Assembly: GCF_024643205.1 (NCBI RefSeq)
Contig: NZ_JAMKQJ010000010.1
Coordinates: 1 to 64,000, forward strand
Direction of reading: 5' to 3'
Length of the DNA stretch: 64,000 bases
DNA from: Parapedobacter tibetensis
GTDB lineage: Bacteria > Bacteroidota > Bacteroidia > Sphingobacteriales > Sphingobacteriaceae
Shown: positions 8,680-17,033 of the stretch, piece by piece
How positions within the stretch are numbered: position 1 is the stretch's first letter
Layout: each line of letters begins with the position of its first letter
Position numbers and translations under genes: made by a program
The notes under the pieces: model-generated
What the model was told of the DNA's origin: nothing
The model's database searches: none
What the model saw: the letters and a program-made list of their open reading frames with translations, nothing else

Positions 8680-9519
8680 TTATACAACCGATATACTCCA
8701 TATTTCGTATTCTTCACCGTCATTGATTTCCCGGAATGTACGATAGCGTAAGGGTTTGATAATATTCAGGAACGAGTCGAGTTCGCGTCGGCATGTCTTG
8801 TCTAATTTGCCAGATCGGAAATTCCAAGAGAGAATGTAAGCCATGAAATCCACGATTTGGATTCCGGTTGTCAGGTCGCTATGTACAAAGAACGGTTCGG
8901 GGATGATTAAGCTAGACCGGGTCCGTCCCTTTCGAGTACGTTTGAAGTATTTTTCCATCTGATCGAGCACCAAATGGCTTGCAGATTTATCCAGTTCGTC
9001 GAACACTACGATTCCCTGATGTTCATCGTGTTTATCTTCCAGAAAATAATAAAACCGTTCAAATAAATACACATAGTCCTTACGCAGCATATGATCTTCG
9101 TCTGGTAACGTAGTATGGTCATGTACGATAGAGGCGAAAACCTTACAACGGAATTGGTGACATAGTTCAAGGAGTTGAGTCACGTAGTCCAGCTTGGCCT
9201 GAGCCAGTGCGGTTAGGCTTTCTTTGGTAACCTGTTCTCCGTTATCCAATGCCGATTTTGCCAACATCGTTCGGCTTTCTAACGGAATCGTTGACATTTG
9301 GTTAGCCAAACGGAATGTCTTGCGTTTCAAAAACTTCTTTGCCTTAATTTCGTTCCGCGTATCACGGTATTTACGACCGAAACACTTCATCTCTAAATCA
9401 TGAACGGCTTTAATCATCGTCCACAAATCGTCGTCAAGGATGGCAATACCGGCTAAAACCTCGTAAGGAGAATCGTGATGATCCTGCCCACTTTCATCGA
9501 TGAACATAAAATAGGCCAT
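8680..9519 (-). CDS. DUF3800 family protein
   Basis: 279 residues. The N-terminus MAYFMFIDESGQDH, then YEVLAGIAILDDDLW, is the hallmark start of DUF3800, a family with a predicted RNase H-like fold and an acidic FIDESG strand. A second acidic strand appears near IVVFDELDKS and a C-terminal QIVDFMAYIL helix follows. DUF3800 genes are frequent in defence islands and near mobile elements, which fits this neighbourhood. Substrate unknown. Confidence 0.8.
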   Translation of the reverse strand: MAYFMFIDESGQDHHDSPYEVLAGIAILDDDLWTMIKAVHDLEMKCFGRKYRDTRNEIKAKKFLKRKTFRLANQMSTIPLESRTMLAKSALDNGEQVTKESLTALAQAKLDYVTQLLELCHQFRCKVFASIVHDHTTLPDEDHMLRKDYVYLFERFYYFLEDKHDEHQGIVVFDELDKSASHLVLDQMEKYFKRTRKGRTRSSLIIPEPFFVHSDLTTGIQIVDFMAYILSWNFRSGKLDKTCRRELDSFLNIIKPLRYRTFREINDGEEYEIWSISVV

Positions 9520-9629
9520 AAGTCGAAGGTCAATGTTATTGGCAAAACTTAGTTGCTAACAAATGTAGTAAATAAGATTTAGATATGGAATAGTTGTTAG
9601 CTTAGTTTTTGAAGTGTGTTAGGGGGTGG

Positions 9630-9932
9630 TTAGTTTCTCTTGGCAAACACGGTCTCGTAGTGCTCTATCGTTGGGAATGGGTCGTAGTAATGATGCAGCA
9701 GGCTTTTCCATTCTAGGTATTCAGGTGATGAACGGAAACCCACGGTATGATCCGTCAAGGTTTCCCAATCCACCAATAGGATATATTTGCCCGGTTCTTC
9801 CATGCATTTTCGCAACGTGTGGCCTTTATATCCGACAATGGCACTTATGAATCGGCTGGCCAGGACAAAATCCTGTTCAAACTTATCTTCAAGTCCCATC
9901 TTCACATTCAATATCGCTACTTCGTGAATCAT
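9630..9932 (-). CDS. antibiotic-biosynthesis-monooxygenase (ABM) domain protein
   Basis: The frame opens at 9962 but the Met at 9932 (MIHEVAILNVKMG) begins the usual ABM beta strand and is preferred, giving 100 residues, the normal size. Typical features: EDKFEQDFVLASRFIS helix, GYKGHTLRKCMEEPGKYILL strands, and WETLTDHTVGFRSSPEYLEW. These are small dimeric ferredoxin-like proteins, often quinol or haem related, but many have no known substrate. Single gene, transcribed away from 10215. Confidence 0.75.
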   Translation of the reverse strand: MIHEVAILNVKMGLEDKFEQDFVLASRFISAIVGYKGHTLRKCMEEPGKYILLVDWETLTDHTVGFRSSPEYLEWKSLLHHYYDPFPTIEHYETVFAKRN

Positions 9933-10214
9933 CAATCTTTGTTTGTTGCCAAATTTAGCCAATTATGCTAGCTACGCAAGTTTGGCCGGTGATTAGGTAT
10001 CACCTTCCGGTTTCCCGTAATGTCCTCACCATTCCTTCCGTTACCTTTGGCTAATCAAAATTTGTAATTGTCAATCGGATGTTTTACCTTGCATGTTATA
10101 ACGACCATATAAGCCAATAGGCCTAAGAAATACATTTAATGAGACAACAACAACATATAATCAGCCCAATTCACTAACCATTAACTATCAATAAAACGAC
10201 CAACACAAACCATC

Positions 10215-10748
10215 ATGCGTAAGCGTATCGTCTACCTTTTCCTCGTATTGGGGTTCCTACTGCCTGCGGCTTCGAATGTGCAGGGTAGGGAAGTGGCCTA
10301 TACCACTACCGAGCAAAAGGACGCCACGGTATATATTACCAAAACAGGGGAGAAGTATCACCAGGCAGGGTGCCGGTATTTGGCCAAAAGCCAGATTAAG
10401 ACCACCAAGAAGGAAGCTGCGAAGAATGGATATGGAGCGTGTAAGGTGTGTAAGCCATTATGGAAGTGGTTGACGCAATTATATACCCCATTCACCAGTT
10501 TATGGGAAACCGTAAGGGAATGGGTTTTCGTAGGGTTAGTTTTGGGAAATTGGAAAGCCGGAGGCGGTTGTATATCTAGGTTTTCAATAGGACGGGATGA
10601 GTATGACCTTATAATAGTGAGAATAATTATGACAATGAGAGTTCGAGTCTCTCTCTGGGCCAATCCAAATTGCGTGTCACGGAATAATGTAAGTGGCCCC
10701 TCGATACAAACAAAGAAAACGAGGACGATAAAACACTTAATAAGTTAA
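10215..10748 (+). CDS. secreted protein with Cys-rich Ada-like motif and an apparently chimeric tail
   Basis: The first ~85 residues look real: a signal peptide (YLFLVLGFLLPAASNVQG) and the pattern YITKTGEKYHQAGCRYL, ending YGACKVCKP, a small Cys4-like module seen in many secreted bacterial proteins. After about residue 90 (from ~10490) the reading frame passes through sequence that looks non-coding, including a tRNA 3'-end-like stretch at 10637-10662, and its stop touches the sbcD-like remnant. The natural stop has probably been lost by recombination, so the annotated C-terminus is unlikely to be native. Confidence 0.5.
   Translation: MRKRIVYLFLVLGFLLPAASNVQGREVAYTTTEQKDATVYITKTGEKYHQAGCRYLAKSQIKTTKKEAAKNGYGACKVCKPLWKWLTQLYTPFTSLWETVREWVFVGLVLGNWKAGGGCISRFSIGRDEYDLIIVRIIMTMRVRVSLWANPNCVSRNNVSGPSIQTKKTRTIKHLIS
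10637..10662 (+). other. tRNA 3'-end-like sequence (possible integration scar)
   Basis: GAGAG-TTCGAGT-CTCTC forms a perfect 5-bp T stem with a canonical 7-base T loop, followed by TCTGGGCCA, which resembles an acceptor 3' strand. No matching 5' half is found upstream, so this is not a complete tRNA. A 3' tRNA fragment at the edge of foreign, AT-rich DNA is what an integrative element leaves at an attachment site. No second copy was seen in the window. Confidence 0.4.
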
Positions 10749-10969
10749 TGAACATCCTCCACACCGCCGATTGGGTATTGGGCCAATTCTTCCCCGATTA
10801 CGACCATACGAACATGGGTGGAAACTTAAGAGAATTTAAGAAATGCAATTTATTTTATGTCTGGAATGTTAATATAAAGACCTCATCATCCACTCTTTTT
10901 ATTTTTTATATAGATATGAATTCATATTTAAGCTCGAAAGTGATAGAAACATTTAGCAATATGTACTGA
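10748..10969 (+). pseudogene. remnant of an SbcD/Mre11-like exonuclease N-terminus
   Basis: The first ~20 residues (MNILHTADWVLGQFFPDYD) match the start of SbcD nucleases, which read roughly MKILHTADWHLGQ..YDR. The metal-binding His after DW is Val here. After about residue 25 the similarity ends abruptly and the DNA becomes AT-rich, so the reading frame to 10969 is mostly unrelated sequence. It looks like the 5' stub of a chromosomal sbcD-like gene cut by insertion of the downstream reverse-transcriptase block. Confidence 0.55.
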
Positions 10970-11047
10970 AAGAGGAAGAGATGACAGTAGAGGAAGTATT
11001 AAATTATCCTTTTTAAATAGGCAAACTATTGAGTAAATAATTTCAAT
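10970..11047. other. AT-rich leader before the reverse-transcriptase operon
   Basis: No complete promoter consensus recognised. A very short frame at 10981 (MTVEEVLNYPF) ends at a TAA; it may be debris of a small gene. Any promoter for the RT operon should lie here or in 10820-10970. Confidence 0.25.
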
Positions 11048-12559
11048 ATGATAGACCAATCATTTTCACGGAAAAACATAGAAGAAATCTTTGATGCTGA
11101 AAATAAGAGAGGAGTAAATATTGAGCGCATGTTTGAAGGTGCTTTCCGTGAAAGTATCGCGCTTACTGCTGACTTAAAGAGTATAAGAAAGCAAATCAAG
11201 TTTACCCATGATCTTGAAACTAGAAAATCACTAATTGACGACCTAAACAATCAAACGGAAACTCGAAAAGAAATATTAACAGATATTTTTGAGAATATTT
11301 CTAATCATTTAAAAGGCTATAATCCAGAAGTTATTCATAAGCTAATTGACTCCAAGAGTTGTTATACCTTAAGCCCTACAGTTGAAAGCTTTTTTTATTC
11401 TAAAATAATTCAGAAAAACCTCCGAGATACCTATAAAATCAAGCAACTTTCGAGATATCATATTTTAAAGTCTGTTATCCATTTTGTGTCGGATAAATTC
11501 CCAAAAGTTATCATTAGAACTGACATTAAAAACTTCTACGAAAGCATCCCTCAAGAAGATATCATCAATCAATTGAGCAACGACCATCTTGTCACAGTAA
11601 ACACAAAGAGATGCATCCTAAATATATTGGAGAGCTTCAACAGTTTAACTGGGAATACTGTAAAAAAAGGTTTACCTAGAGGCATTGGCATTAGTGCTTA
11701 TCTGTCTGAGATCTACATGCGGCAAATAGATAAGCAGATTAATAAGATTGAAGACTTAGTTTATTTTGCACGGTATGTTGATGATATTATCGTAATATTT
11801 GTTCCTTCCCAAAAGAATCTATATACCGCAGAAGATTACATAAATGAAATTAAAAATATCATCCAAATAGAATCTAATGGGGCATTAGTAATAAATGAGG
11901 AGAAAACTAATGATTTTGACTTGCAATCTGATTCCAAGGAGATTGTTATAATAAAGAATGAATTTAACTCAGCATCCTATTCCATAAAAGATATCAAATA
12001 CGACAAAGGAATTCAATATCTAGGTTATTTCATTGGATTAAAAGAAACCAAAATAATAAGGGATGGCACGACAAAACTATCTTACGAAATCGCAGTTGAC
12101 ATATCAGACAAAAAGGTAAAAGACTATAAAACTAAAATCAAATTGTCGTTTGAGTATTTTATAAGAAAAAAGAAACACAACCCTAAATATGCATTCGAAT
12201 TATTAAGGAGTCGATTAATATATTTAATGACAAACACTCAATTAAGTAACAACAAATCAAATGTTTTCGTAGGGCTGTATTATTCCTATCCATTTATTAC
12301 CGAAAATCTGAATCTGAAAAAACTTGACAGATCATTGGTTTATTACACAGGACGAAGCAGATTGAGTTTTGATGAAAAACTAAAATTGAAAAATCTATCC
12401 TTTGCTGAATATTATAGTAAAAAGGAGTTTATGAAACATTGTTTGAGTAATAAGAAATATAAAAATTATAATGCCGTTGATTCGAATTCAATTAATTTAG
12501 AAAATAATGGCGTTCTGAAATTTGGTATAAGAGAAATCACATCTATCTGGAAAAAATGA
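11048..12559 (+). CDS. drt3a: defence reverse transcriptase, Drt3a-like (UG3 type)
   Basis: 503-residue reverse transcriptase with the core motifs visible: motif A IIRTDIKNFYESIP (Asp159), motif B GLPRGIGIS (208-216), motif C YVDD (243-246), motif D NEEKTNDFD and motif E KGIQYLGYFIG. No integrase, maturase or endonuclease domain follows, so it is not a group II intron or retrotransposon RT. Its stop codon overlaps the start of a second RT by 4 bases (ATGA). Two RTs in tandem, ~500 then ~700 residues, is the architecture of DRT type 3 anti-phage systems. The operon is strongly AT-rich compared with the flanks, indicating recent acquisition. The DRT3 assignment is from architecture; a profile search would confirm the UG class. 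Confidence 0.8.
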   Translation: MIDQSFSRKNIEEIFDAENKRGVNIERMFEGAFRESIALTADLKSIRKQIKFTHDLETRKSLIDDLNNQTETRKEILTDIFENISNHLKGYNPEVIHKLIDSKSCYTLSPTVESFFYSKIIQKNLRDTYKIKQLSRYHILKSVIHFVSDKFPKVIIRTDIKNFYESIPQEDIINQLSNDHLVTVNTKRCILNILESFNSLTGNTVKKGLPRGIGISAYLSEIYMRQIDKQINKIEDLVYFARYVDDIIVIFVPSQKNLYTAEDYINEIKNIIQIESNGALVINEEKTNDFDLQSDSKEIVIIKNEFNSASYSIKDIKYDKGIQYLGYFIGLKETKIIRDGTTKLSYEIAVDISDKKVKDYKTKIKLSFEYFIRKKKHNPKYAFELLRSRLIYLMTNTQLSNNKSNVFVGLYYSYPFITENLNLKKLDRSLVYYTGRSRLSFDEKLKLKNLSFAEYYSKKEFMKHCLSNKKYKNYNAVDSNSINLENNGVLKFGIREITSIWKK

Positions 12560-14739
12560 GATACAAGAAATCAATTGGCTACAAAGATGCTAGAGTAGTA
12601 TTGTCTGATATATTACCATATGAAGTACCTCCATTCTTCAGTAATAGAAAATTTTATGATTTCATTGTTCAATTCAACATTCATATTGAAAATAATAAAC
12701 TTAAAATAAAAAAAGGTTTATCTGATGAAATCAGAAACATCATTATACTACTGTTTGGGTTAGATTTTAGAAATAGTAATTTTGTCCGAACTGATTCAAA
12801 TGAAAAGTATGACTATTTTAAGATACCAAACAAACATAATCAAACTATTCCTTTTGATTTTAAGATCTCGCATAAAGATAATGATTATAGGAGATTATTT
12901 GTCATCCATCCCTTTAGTCAACTTGAGATAATTGATTTTTATAAAAAGCATAATTCTACAATGCTTTACTATACTTCTCGATCTAAATTTTCCCTCCGAA
13001 AACCACATAGAATCGCCTCATTACGATTCTTTAAAAACACACTTAAATCTCAAAAGGCAAAAGCAGAAGAATTCATTGAGCTAGATAAAAAGGAATACAG
13101 AAGCTTAAAAACATACTTCTCTTATGAAAAATATAGCAATATTTATAAGTATTATGAATCTTACGACTTTCAAAGAGCTGAAAAAAAATTCAATTTCCTC
13201 TTGAAATTTGATATTTCGAGATGCTTCGACAGTATTTATACTCACTCGATTATATGGGCCACAATTAATAAAAAAGCTTCAAAAGACAATCTGAACTGCA
13301 AGGCGACCTTTGGACATGACTTTGATACACTAATGCAAAGGCATAATTACAATGAAACAAATGGCATTGTAATCGGGCCAGAATATTCAAGAATTTTTGC
13401 AGAAATCATCCTGCAAAAAGTAGATCATAATGTAGAGAACACACTTGATAAAAGAGATAAAAAGAATAACCTTGATTATGAAATTGCAAGATATGTTGAT
13501 GACTATTTTATTTATTACAACGATCAAGATGTTAAAGAGCTTATAATCTCTACTTTCAAGAAGGAGCTTCAAGAATACAATCTATATTTTAACGAATCGA
13601 AAACAAAAGAATATTCCAAACCCATTATCACGGAAATATCTATTGCTAAGGAGGAAATAAAAAAGCTCCTGAATAATTCTATCATCTTCAAATTTAACGA
13701 GAATAAACCAGAAGGAATAAGGTATTATCTTGCGAAGGACATTATAACAAACTATAAACGTATTCTAAAAAGCACCCAAACTAGTTATAAGGATTTACAA
13801 AACTATTTTTTAGCGAGCATATACAGAAATTTGACTAAGCTCTTTAAAGAAATATCTAAAGAGCAAAATGCATTGATAAAAATCTATAAAGATTTAAGAA
13901 CAGCTCCGTCATCGGAGGATCTCAACCTAAGGTTTGCAGAAGTTTCGTCGGATTTAAAAAAAAAGCATAAAAGCTTGGTGAATAAGATAATGGAAATCAT
14001 TGAGCTTTCATTTTTTATTTATACCGTTTTGCCTAGAGTCTCCTATTCAATAAAGCTATGTCAGGTTTTAATTACTATCATTTCTTTCATAAAAAATGCT
14101 GAAAAAACAGTCAATATGCTGAAAATGAATGGTGTAATAATTAAAGACAGTAATATTCTTCTAACGTTTGATTTTGACACTAAACATGATATTTTTAAAC
14201 GAATATATGATGGAATAGCCACAATATTAGGCAAGAAGGTCATTAATGAATACTCTGAGATCGAAACATTATATTTATTACCAGTCATTGAAAATCTCGG
14301 TAAAGAGTATAGTGTCAGTAACGATATATTAAACAAACACTTTTTATTAGATCAACCAGAAAAAAGTACAAATTATTTTACTATCACCTTCTTGCTAACA
14401 TTTCTAAAGGGCGACTCAACTTATAAAAGTCTTATTGAAATATTGCAGGGCAAAATTCTATATAGATTGAAGCATTTCAACCCAAAGGAGACAGAACATA
14501 TCTTCCTCTTATTTGAAACTTTAACAAACCCGTATTTTGGCTATAACAAGAATAATCTTAATGAGTTTAAAACCAAAGTTTTGGATTCCATACGTTTTTT
14601 TGCGAACAATATATCTAGTGCTGACAAGAATAATTTCATATCTTCGATTTCAAATTTTAAAAAAATGTATTTTTTTGATTGGAGAAATCCTAACTTTGGA
14701 AAAGAGCTTAATACTAAAAGAGGGCACGAAGTTTACTAA
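12556..14739 (+). CDS. drt3b: defence reverse transcriptase, Drt3b-like (UG8 type)
   Basis: 727 residues. Divergent RT core: motif A LLKFDISRCFDSIYTHSI (Asp219), motif B NGIVIGPEYSRI (269-280), motif C YVDD (313-316) and motif D LYFNESKTKEY. A long N-terminal part (~210 residues) and a C-terminal helical region of ~350 residues (rich in K, I, N) have no domain I recognise. It starts within the stop of the upstream RT, so the two are translationally coupled and expected to act together. From recollection of published DRT3 work, Drt3b makes a strand complementary to Drt3a's repeat product without using a nucleic-acid template. A candidate ncRNA with an ACACACAC loop lies just downstream. Confidence 0.8.
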   Translation: MRYKKSIGYKDARVVLSDILPYEVPPFFSNRKFYDFIVQFNIHIENNKLKIKKGLSDEIRNIIILLFGLDFRNSNFVRTDSNEKYDYFKIPNKHNQTIPFDFKISHKDNDYRRLFVIHPFSQLEIIDFYKKHNSTMLYYTSRSKFSLRKPHRIASLRFFKNTLKSQKAKAEEFIELDKKEYRSLKTYFSYEKYSNIYKYYESYDFQRAEKKFNFLLKFDISRCFDSIYTHSIIWATINKKASKDNLNCKATFGHDFDTLMQRHNYNETNGIVIGPEYSRIFAEIILQKVDHNVENTLDKRDKKNNLDYEIARYVDDYFIYYNDQDVKELIISTFKKELQEYNLYFNESKTKEYSKPIITEISIAKEEIKKLLNNSIIFKFNENKPEGIRYYLAKDIITNYKRILKSTQTSYKDLQNYFLASIYRNLTKLFKEISKEQNALIKIYKDLRTAPSSEDLNLRFAEVSSDLKKKHKSLVNKIMEIIELSFFIYTVLPRVSYSIKLCQVLITIISFIKNAEKTVNMLKMNGVIIKDSNILLTFDFDTKHDIFKRIYDGIATILGKKVINEYSEIETLYLLPVIENLGKEYSVSNDILNKHFLLDQPEKSTNYFTITFLLTFLKGDSTYKSLIEILQGKILYRLKHFNPKETEHIFLLFETLTNPYFGYNKNNLNEFKTKVLDSIRFFANNISSADKNNFISSISNFKKMYFFDWRNPNFGKELNTKRGHEVY

Positions 14740-14950
14740 CATAAAGATTCATGGAGAAATCTAAAAGCCTTAAAATTATTGGTAGAGTTTCTAATTTTGA
14801 TGTGGACGGCTTTTCTCAATTTCTTCATTGAAATTTTGAGTGGCTTTTTAAGTGAAAATTAGTGATGGATAGGTAACCAACACACACAATCTCCCAAAAA
14901 GCAATTATTGTTTTTATGAGACGAGCTTAGAGAACTCGTCTCTTTTTGTT
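14740..14950 (+). ncRNA. candidate DRT3 template ncRNA
   Basis: Between the drt3b stop and a strong terminator lies ~180 bases with no reading frame but clear structure. An alternating ACACACACA tract sits at 14880-14888. It is enclosed by a 7-bp perfect helix GCTTTTT (14843-14849)/AAAAAGC (14896-14902). Just upstream is a hairpin of CTCAATTTC with GAAATTTTGAG (14815-14840), and AAAAGCC near 14765 could pair with either of two GGCTTTT copies. The transcript would end at the terminator 14918-14947. I recall that DRT3 uses an ncRNA with an ACACAC template for poly(GT) synthesis; the tract here is the expected element. The 5' end is not determined. Confidence 0.65.
14918..14947 (+). terminator. 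terminator of the DRT3 operon/ncRNA
   Basis: Perfect 8-bp stem GAGACGAG/CTCGTCTC with loop CTTAGAGAA followed by TTTTTG. Ends the RT/ncRNA transcription unit. Confidence 0.85.
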
Positions 14951-15156
14951 TACAATAGATTCAGAGATCACATTGTAATGTTGCCCCGCCCCATTGTTCT
15001 GCAAGTCGATTTTAGACCAGTCAGGGCAGCCGTACTGGTAGTTACGGCACTTTTGACTGCTTTATTGTCGCCTTATCATCATGCCAGATGCGGCTTTATC
15101 TAAACATCTACCGCATGTAACCAACATGGTTGTTTAGCTTTATTCAGCCACCTCTG
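14951..15156. other. intergenic, no feature recognised
   Basis: About 200 bases between the DRT3 terminator and the end of the AbiEii gene on the other strand. Base composition returns to the level of the right flank from ~14980, so the right edge of the AT-rich insert probably lies near 14950-14990. No tRNA-like copy or target duplication is visible. Confidence 0.3.
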
Positions 15157-15948
15157 CTAAATCCTCTCCAACAATTCCGATTTTACCAATTCGTAAGCCT
15201 TCTCGTTATCGTATTCCACGCCGGGGCGTAGTATAAAGCTGATGTCCTTTGTGAACTCAGGATCTTTCATTTTTTCTTCCATGTTGAGTATGAACATTTT
15301 TTGCGTCGGCGGCTGGGCTACCGAGAAGTCCATATATGCTTTATAGCATTCGATTATTTTGCCTGTATCCAGCTTCATGTTTTCCAAAGCCCAATACAAG
15401 TCAAAGAGATCGCGTCCTTTGCGACGCTGGTACAGCGCACGAAGCTTGGTGCTCAATAATTCTTCCGGAAGGTACGTGTGTAAGGTGCATTCACCCGTGA
15501 ACCAACCATTGTTCACTACAAAGGGATAATTCTCAAATCCGAATACGCTGAAATGTTCTTTGCAATTGATTTCGATTTTTAACCGCATATTAATCACCGG
15601 CGCAATCTCCGAATCGAACCGGTAAATAATGGTGTTGTTATGCGCACGTGGCATCACGGTACGTTTCAACCCAAGGAACTTCAACCGGTCACGGATGCGT
15701 TTCAGTATGGGGCCAATGGCACCTTCCTTCACTTGTACCAGATCAATGTCCTCGGAATATCTGATTTGGGGTGACAGGTAGAGCTTGTGTAGCGCCGTTC
15801 CTCCCCGGAAGGCGAGATGCTCATGCAACATTTCATCGGTGAACAATTCCACCAATGCACGCTCGATGACAAGGTCTTGCTCCACCTGTGCGTTGTCAGG
15901 CCATGGCGCATGGTTTTTCCATTCTTCGATATACCGGCGTGGGATCAT
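15157..15948 (-). CDS. abiEii: AbiEii-type nucleotidyltransferase toxin
   Basis: 263 residues with the AbiEii/AbiGii nucleotidyltransferase signature: FRGGTALHKLYL (GG at 49-50) followed by RYSEDIDL (Asp67, Asp69), the catalytic DxD of the polymerase-beta-like fold. The family acts as the toxin of type IV TA/abortive-infection modules; MenT-type relatives modify tRNA 3' ends, but the target of this protein is not shown by sequence. It overlaps the antitoxin gene upstream by 4 bases (15945-15948), the usual arrangement. Together with DRT3 next door it marks a defence island. Confidence 0.88.
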   Translation of the reverse strand: MIPRRYIEEWKNHAPWPDNAQVEQDLVIERALVELFTDEMLHEHLAFRGGTALHKLYLSPQIRYSEDIDLVQVKEGAIGPILKRIRDRLKFLGLKRTVMPRAHNNTIIYRFDSEIAPVINMRLKIEINCKEHFSVFGFENYPFVVNNGWFTGECTLHTYLPEELLSTKLRALYQRRKGRDLFDLYWALENMKLDTGKIIECYKAYMDFSVAQPPTQKMFILNMEEKMKDPEFTKDISFILRPGVEYDNEKAYELVKSELLERI

Positions 15949-16751
15949 AAATCTGCCTCCAGTTCCGTGTTCACGATGATTTTCCAGCGGTTATCCGAAT
16001 CGCCTTCTTTGCCCTTATTGGGGGATAGAGGGGTCAGGTAATACCGTTGTCCCTCCAAAACTCGGTATAGCGCTTCTGCCAATTTCTCCTCTCCGAGTTT
16101 GTCCAGTAGAAAGCCTAATCGCTGTATTGCTGCTATTTGCGGGTAGCGCTTAGCCGTTTGCAAAAGGCTGTTTATCTTGAACTTTTCGACCAGTTCTATT
16201 ATAATAGTGTAGCTTCGATTCAATCCGGTGCTTTCCAAATAATACAACAAATCCAGTGCGGTCAGTTCCGGTGTTGATACATTGATATAGCCCGCATCCG
16301 TTTTGATTTGGACAATGTCAGTTTCGTCCCATTCCTTTTTGACGTAGAAATTTATTTTCAAGCCATTGTTTTCGACAGCCCTTAATGGTGGCCGCTCAAT
16401 GACGACGAAATATTCCATCGGCTGTTGGTGGCTTGCACCATGTAGGGCGGACGCAGAAAGCAACCCTACATAATAGGATCTTTCAAGTGCTACCATCATG
16501 TCGTCGATAAACAACGCTGGAGGAATCATGCCTTGCCGAGCATACTCTGGGGATATAATTACATAATATCCTTTACGGATCTGTACAATACGGTTCTTCT
16601 GCTTTAGTCGGAAAAGCGCTTGCAGAAGCGCTTTTCCAGTCAATTCGAAATGTGCTTTGGTCTCTTCCAGCGAAAAGGCATGTCTACCTTGTGAACGCAG
16701 GTCATCCACAAAATCTTCTAACGTGCTGATATGCTGAATCAATGCGGGCAT
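15945..16751 (-). CDS. abiEi: AbiEi-type antitoxin/repressor
   Basis: 268 residues. The N-terminus reads as a winged-helix module (SLEETKAHFELTGKALLQAL, then LKQKNRIVQIRKGYYVI), followed by the AbiEi C-terminal domain (YYVGLLSASALHGASHQQPM, PLRAVENNGLKINFY, TPELTALDLLYYLESTGLNR). AbiEi antitoxins neutralise AbiEii and repress their own promoter by binding inverted repeats. A matching Bacteroidota promoter and a long perfect inverted repeat lie directly upstream. First gene of the two-gene operon. Confidence 0.88.
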   Translation of the reverse strand: MPALIQHISTLEDFVDDLRSQGRHAFSLEETKAHFELTGKALLQALFRLKQKNRIVQIRKGYYVIISPEYARQGMIPPALFIDDMMVALERSYYVGLLSASALHGASHQQPMEYFVVIERPPLRAVENNGLKINFYVKKEWDETDIVQIKTDAGYINVSTPELTALDLLYYLESTGLNRSYTIIIELVEKFKINSLLQTAKRYPQIAAIQRLGFLLDKLGEEKLAEALYRVLEGQRYYLTPLSPNKGKEGDSDNRWKIIVNTELEADL

Positions 16752-16785
16752 TGGCGTATTTGTCTTTGCGTTTTTTAAGGTTAAG

Positions 16786-16816
16786 CAAATGTATGTTTTA
16801 GGTTTGGTATATCAAA
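16786..16816 (-). promoter_or_regulatory. abiE operon promoter
   Basis: On the minus strand TTTG (16813-16816) is followed after exactly 19 bases by TACATTTG (16786-16793), matching the Bacteroidota consensus TTTG-N19-TAnnTTTG. It sits about 35 bases upstream of the AbiEi start. Confidence 0.75.
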
Positions 16817-16824
16817 GTTTATTG

Positions 16825-16879
16825 TAGTTTTTGTTTGCGAAACACTACGATTTTCGTAGTGTTTCGCAAACAAAAACTA
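16825..16879. promoter_or_regulatory. 26-bp perfect inverted repeat, probable AbiEi operator
   Basis: Two 26-base arms (16825-16850 and 16854-16879) are exact reverse complements, separated by TTT. The core is GTTTGCGAAACACTACGA and its complement. The element begins 8 bases upstream of the abiE -33 box. AbiEi proteins autoregulate through inverted repeats, so an operator is the simplest reading. A bidirectional terminator is the alternative, since the outer arms end in A5/T5 runs. Confidence 0.65.
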
Positions 16880-17033
16880 AAGTAGTTTAGCGGTCGAACT
16901 GCGGATCACCTCATCACTCAAACCCCAATCTTCCTCAACAACTCCCGCAGTAGTTTTTGAAAACGCATTAAAATCGTTGTGTCGGAGGTTCAGGCATCAA
17001 ATAAAGAAGGTATTCTATGATACTCATTAGTGA

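Noticed and set aside
10570..10662. A complete tRNA gene
   Set aside because: T arm and acceptor-like 3' end are present but no anticodon arm, D arm or matching 5' acceptor strand could be found.
10748..10969. A complete 73-residue protein
   Set aside because: Only the first ~20 codons match SbcD; the rest is unrelated AT-rich sequence after a breakpoint, so a remnant is the better call.
11048..14739. Group II intron or retron reading of the RT genes
   Set aside because: No maturase/endonuclease domain, no intron RNA structure recognised, two RTs in tandem and no msr/msd-like layout.
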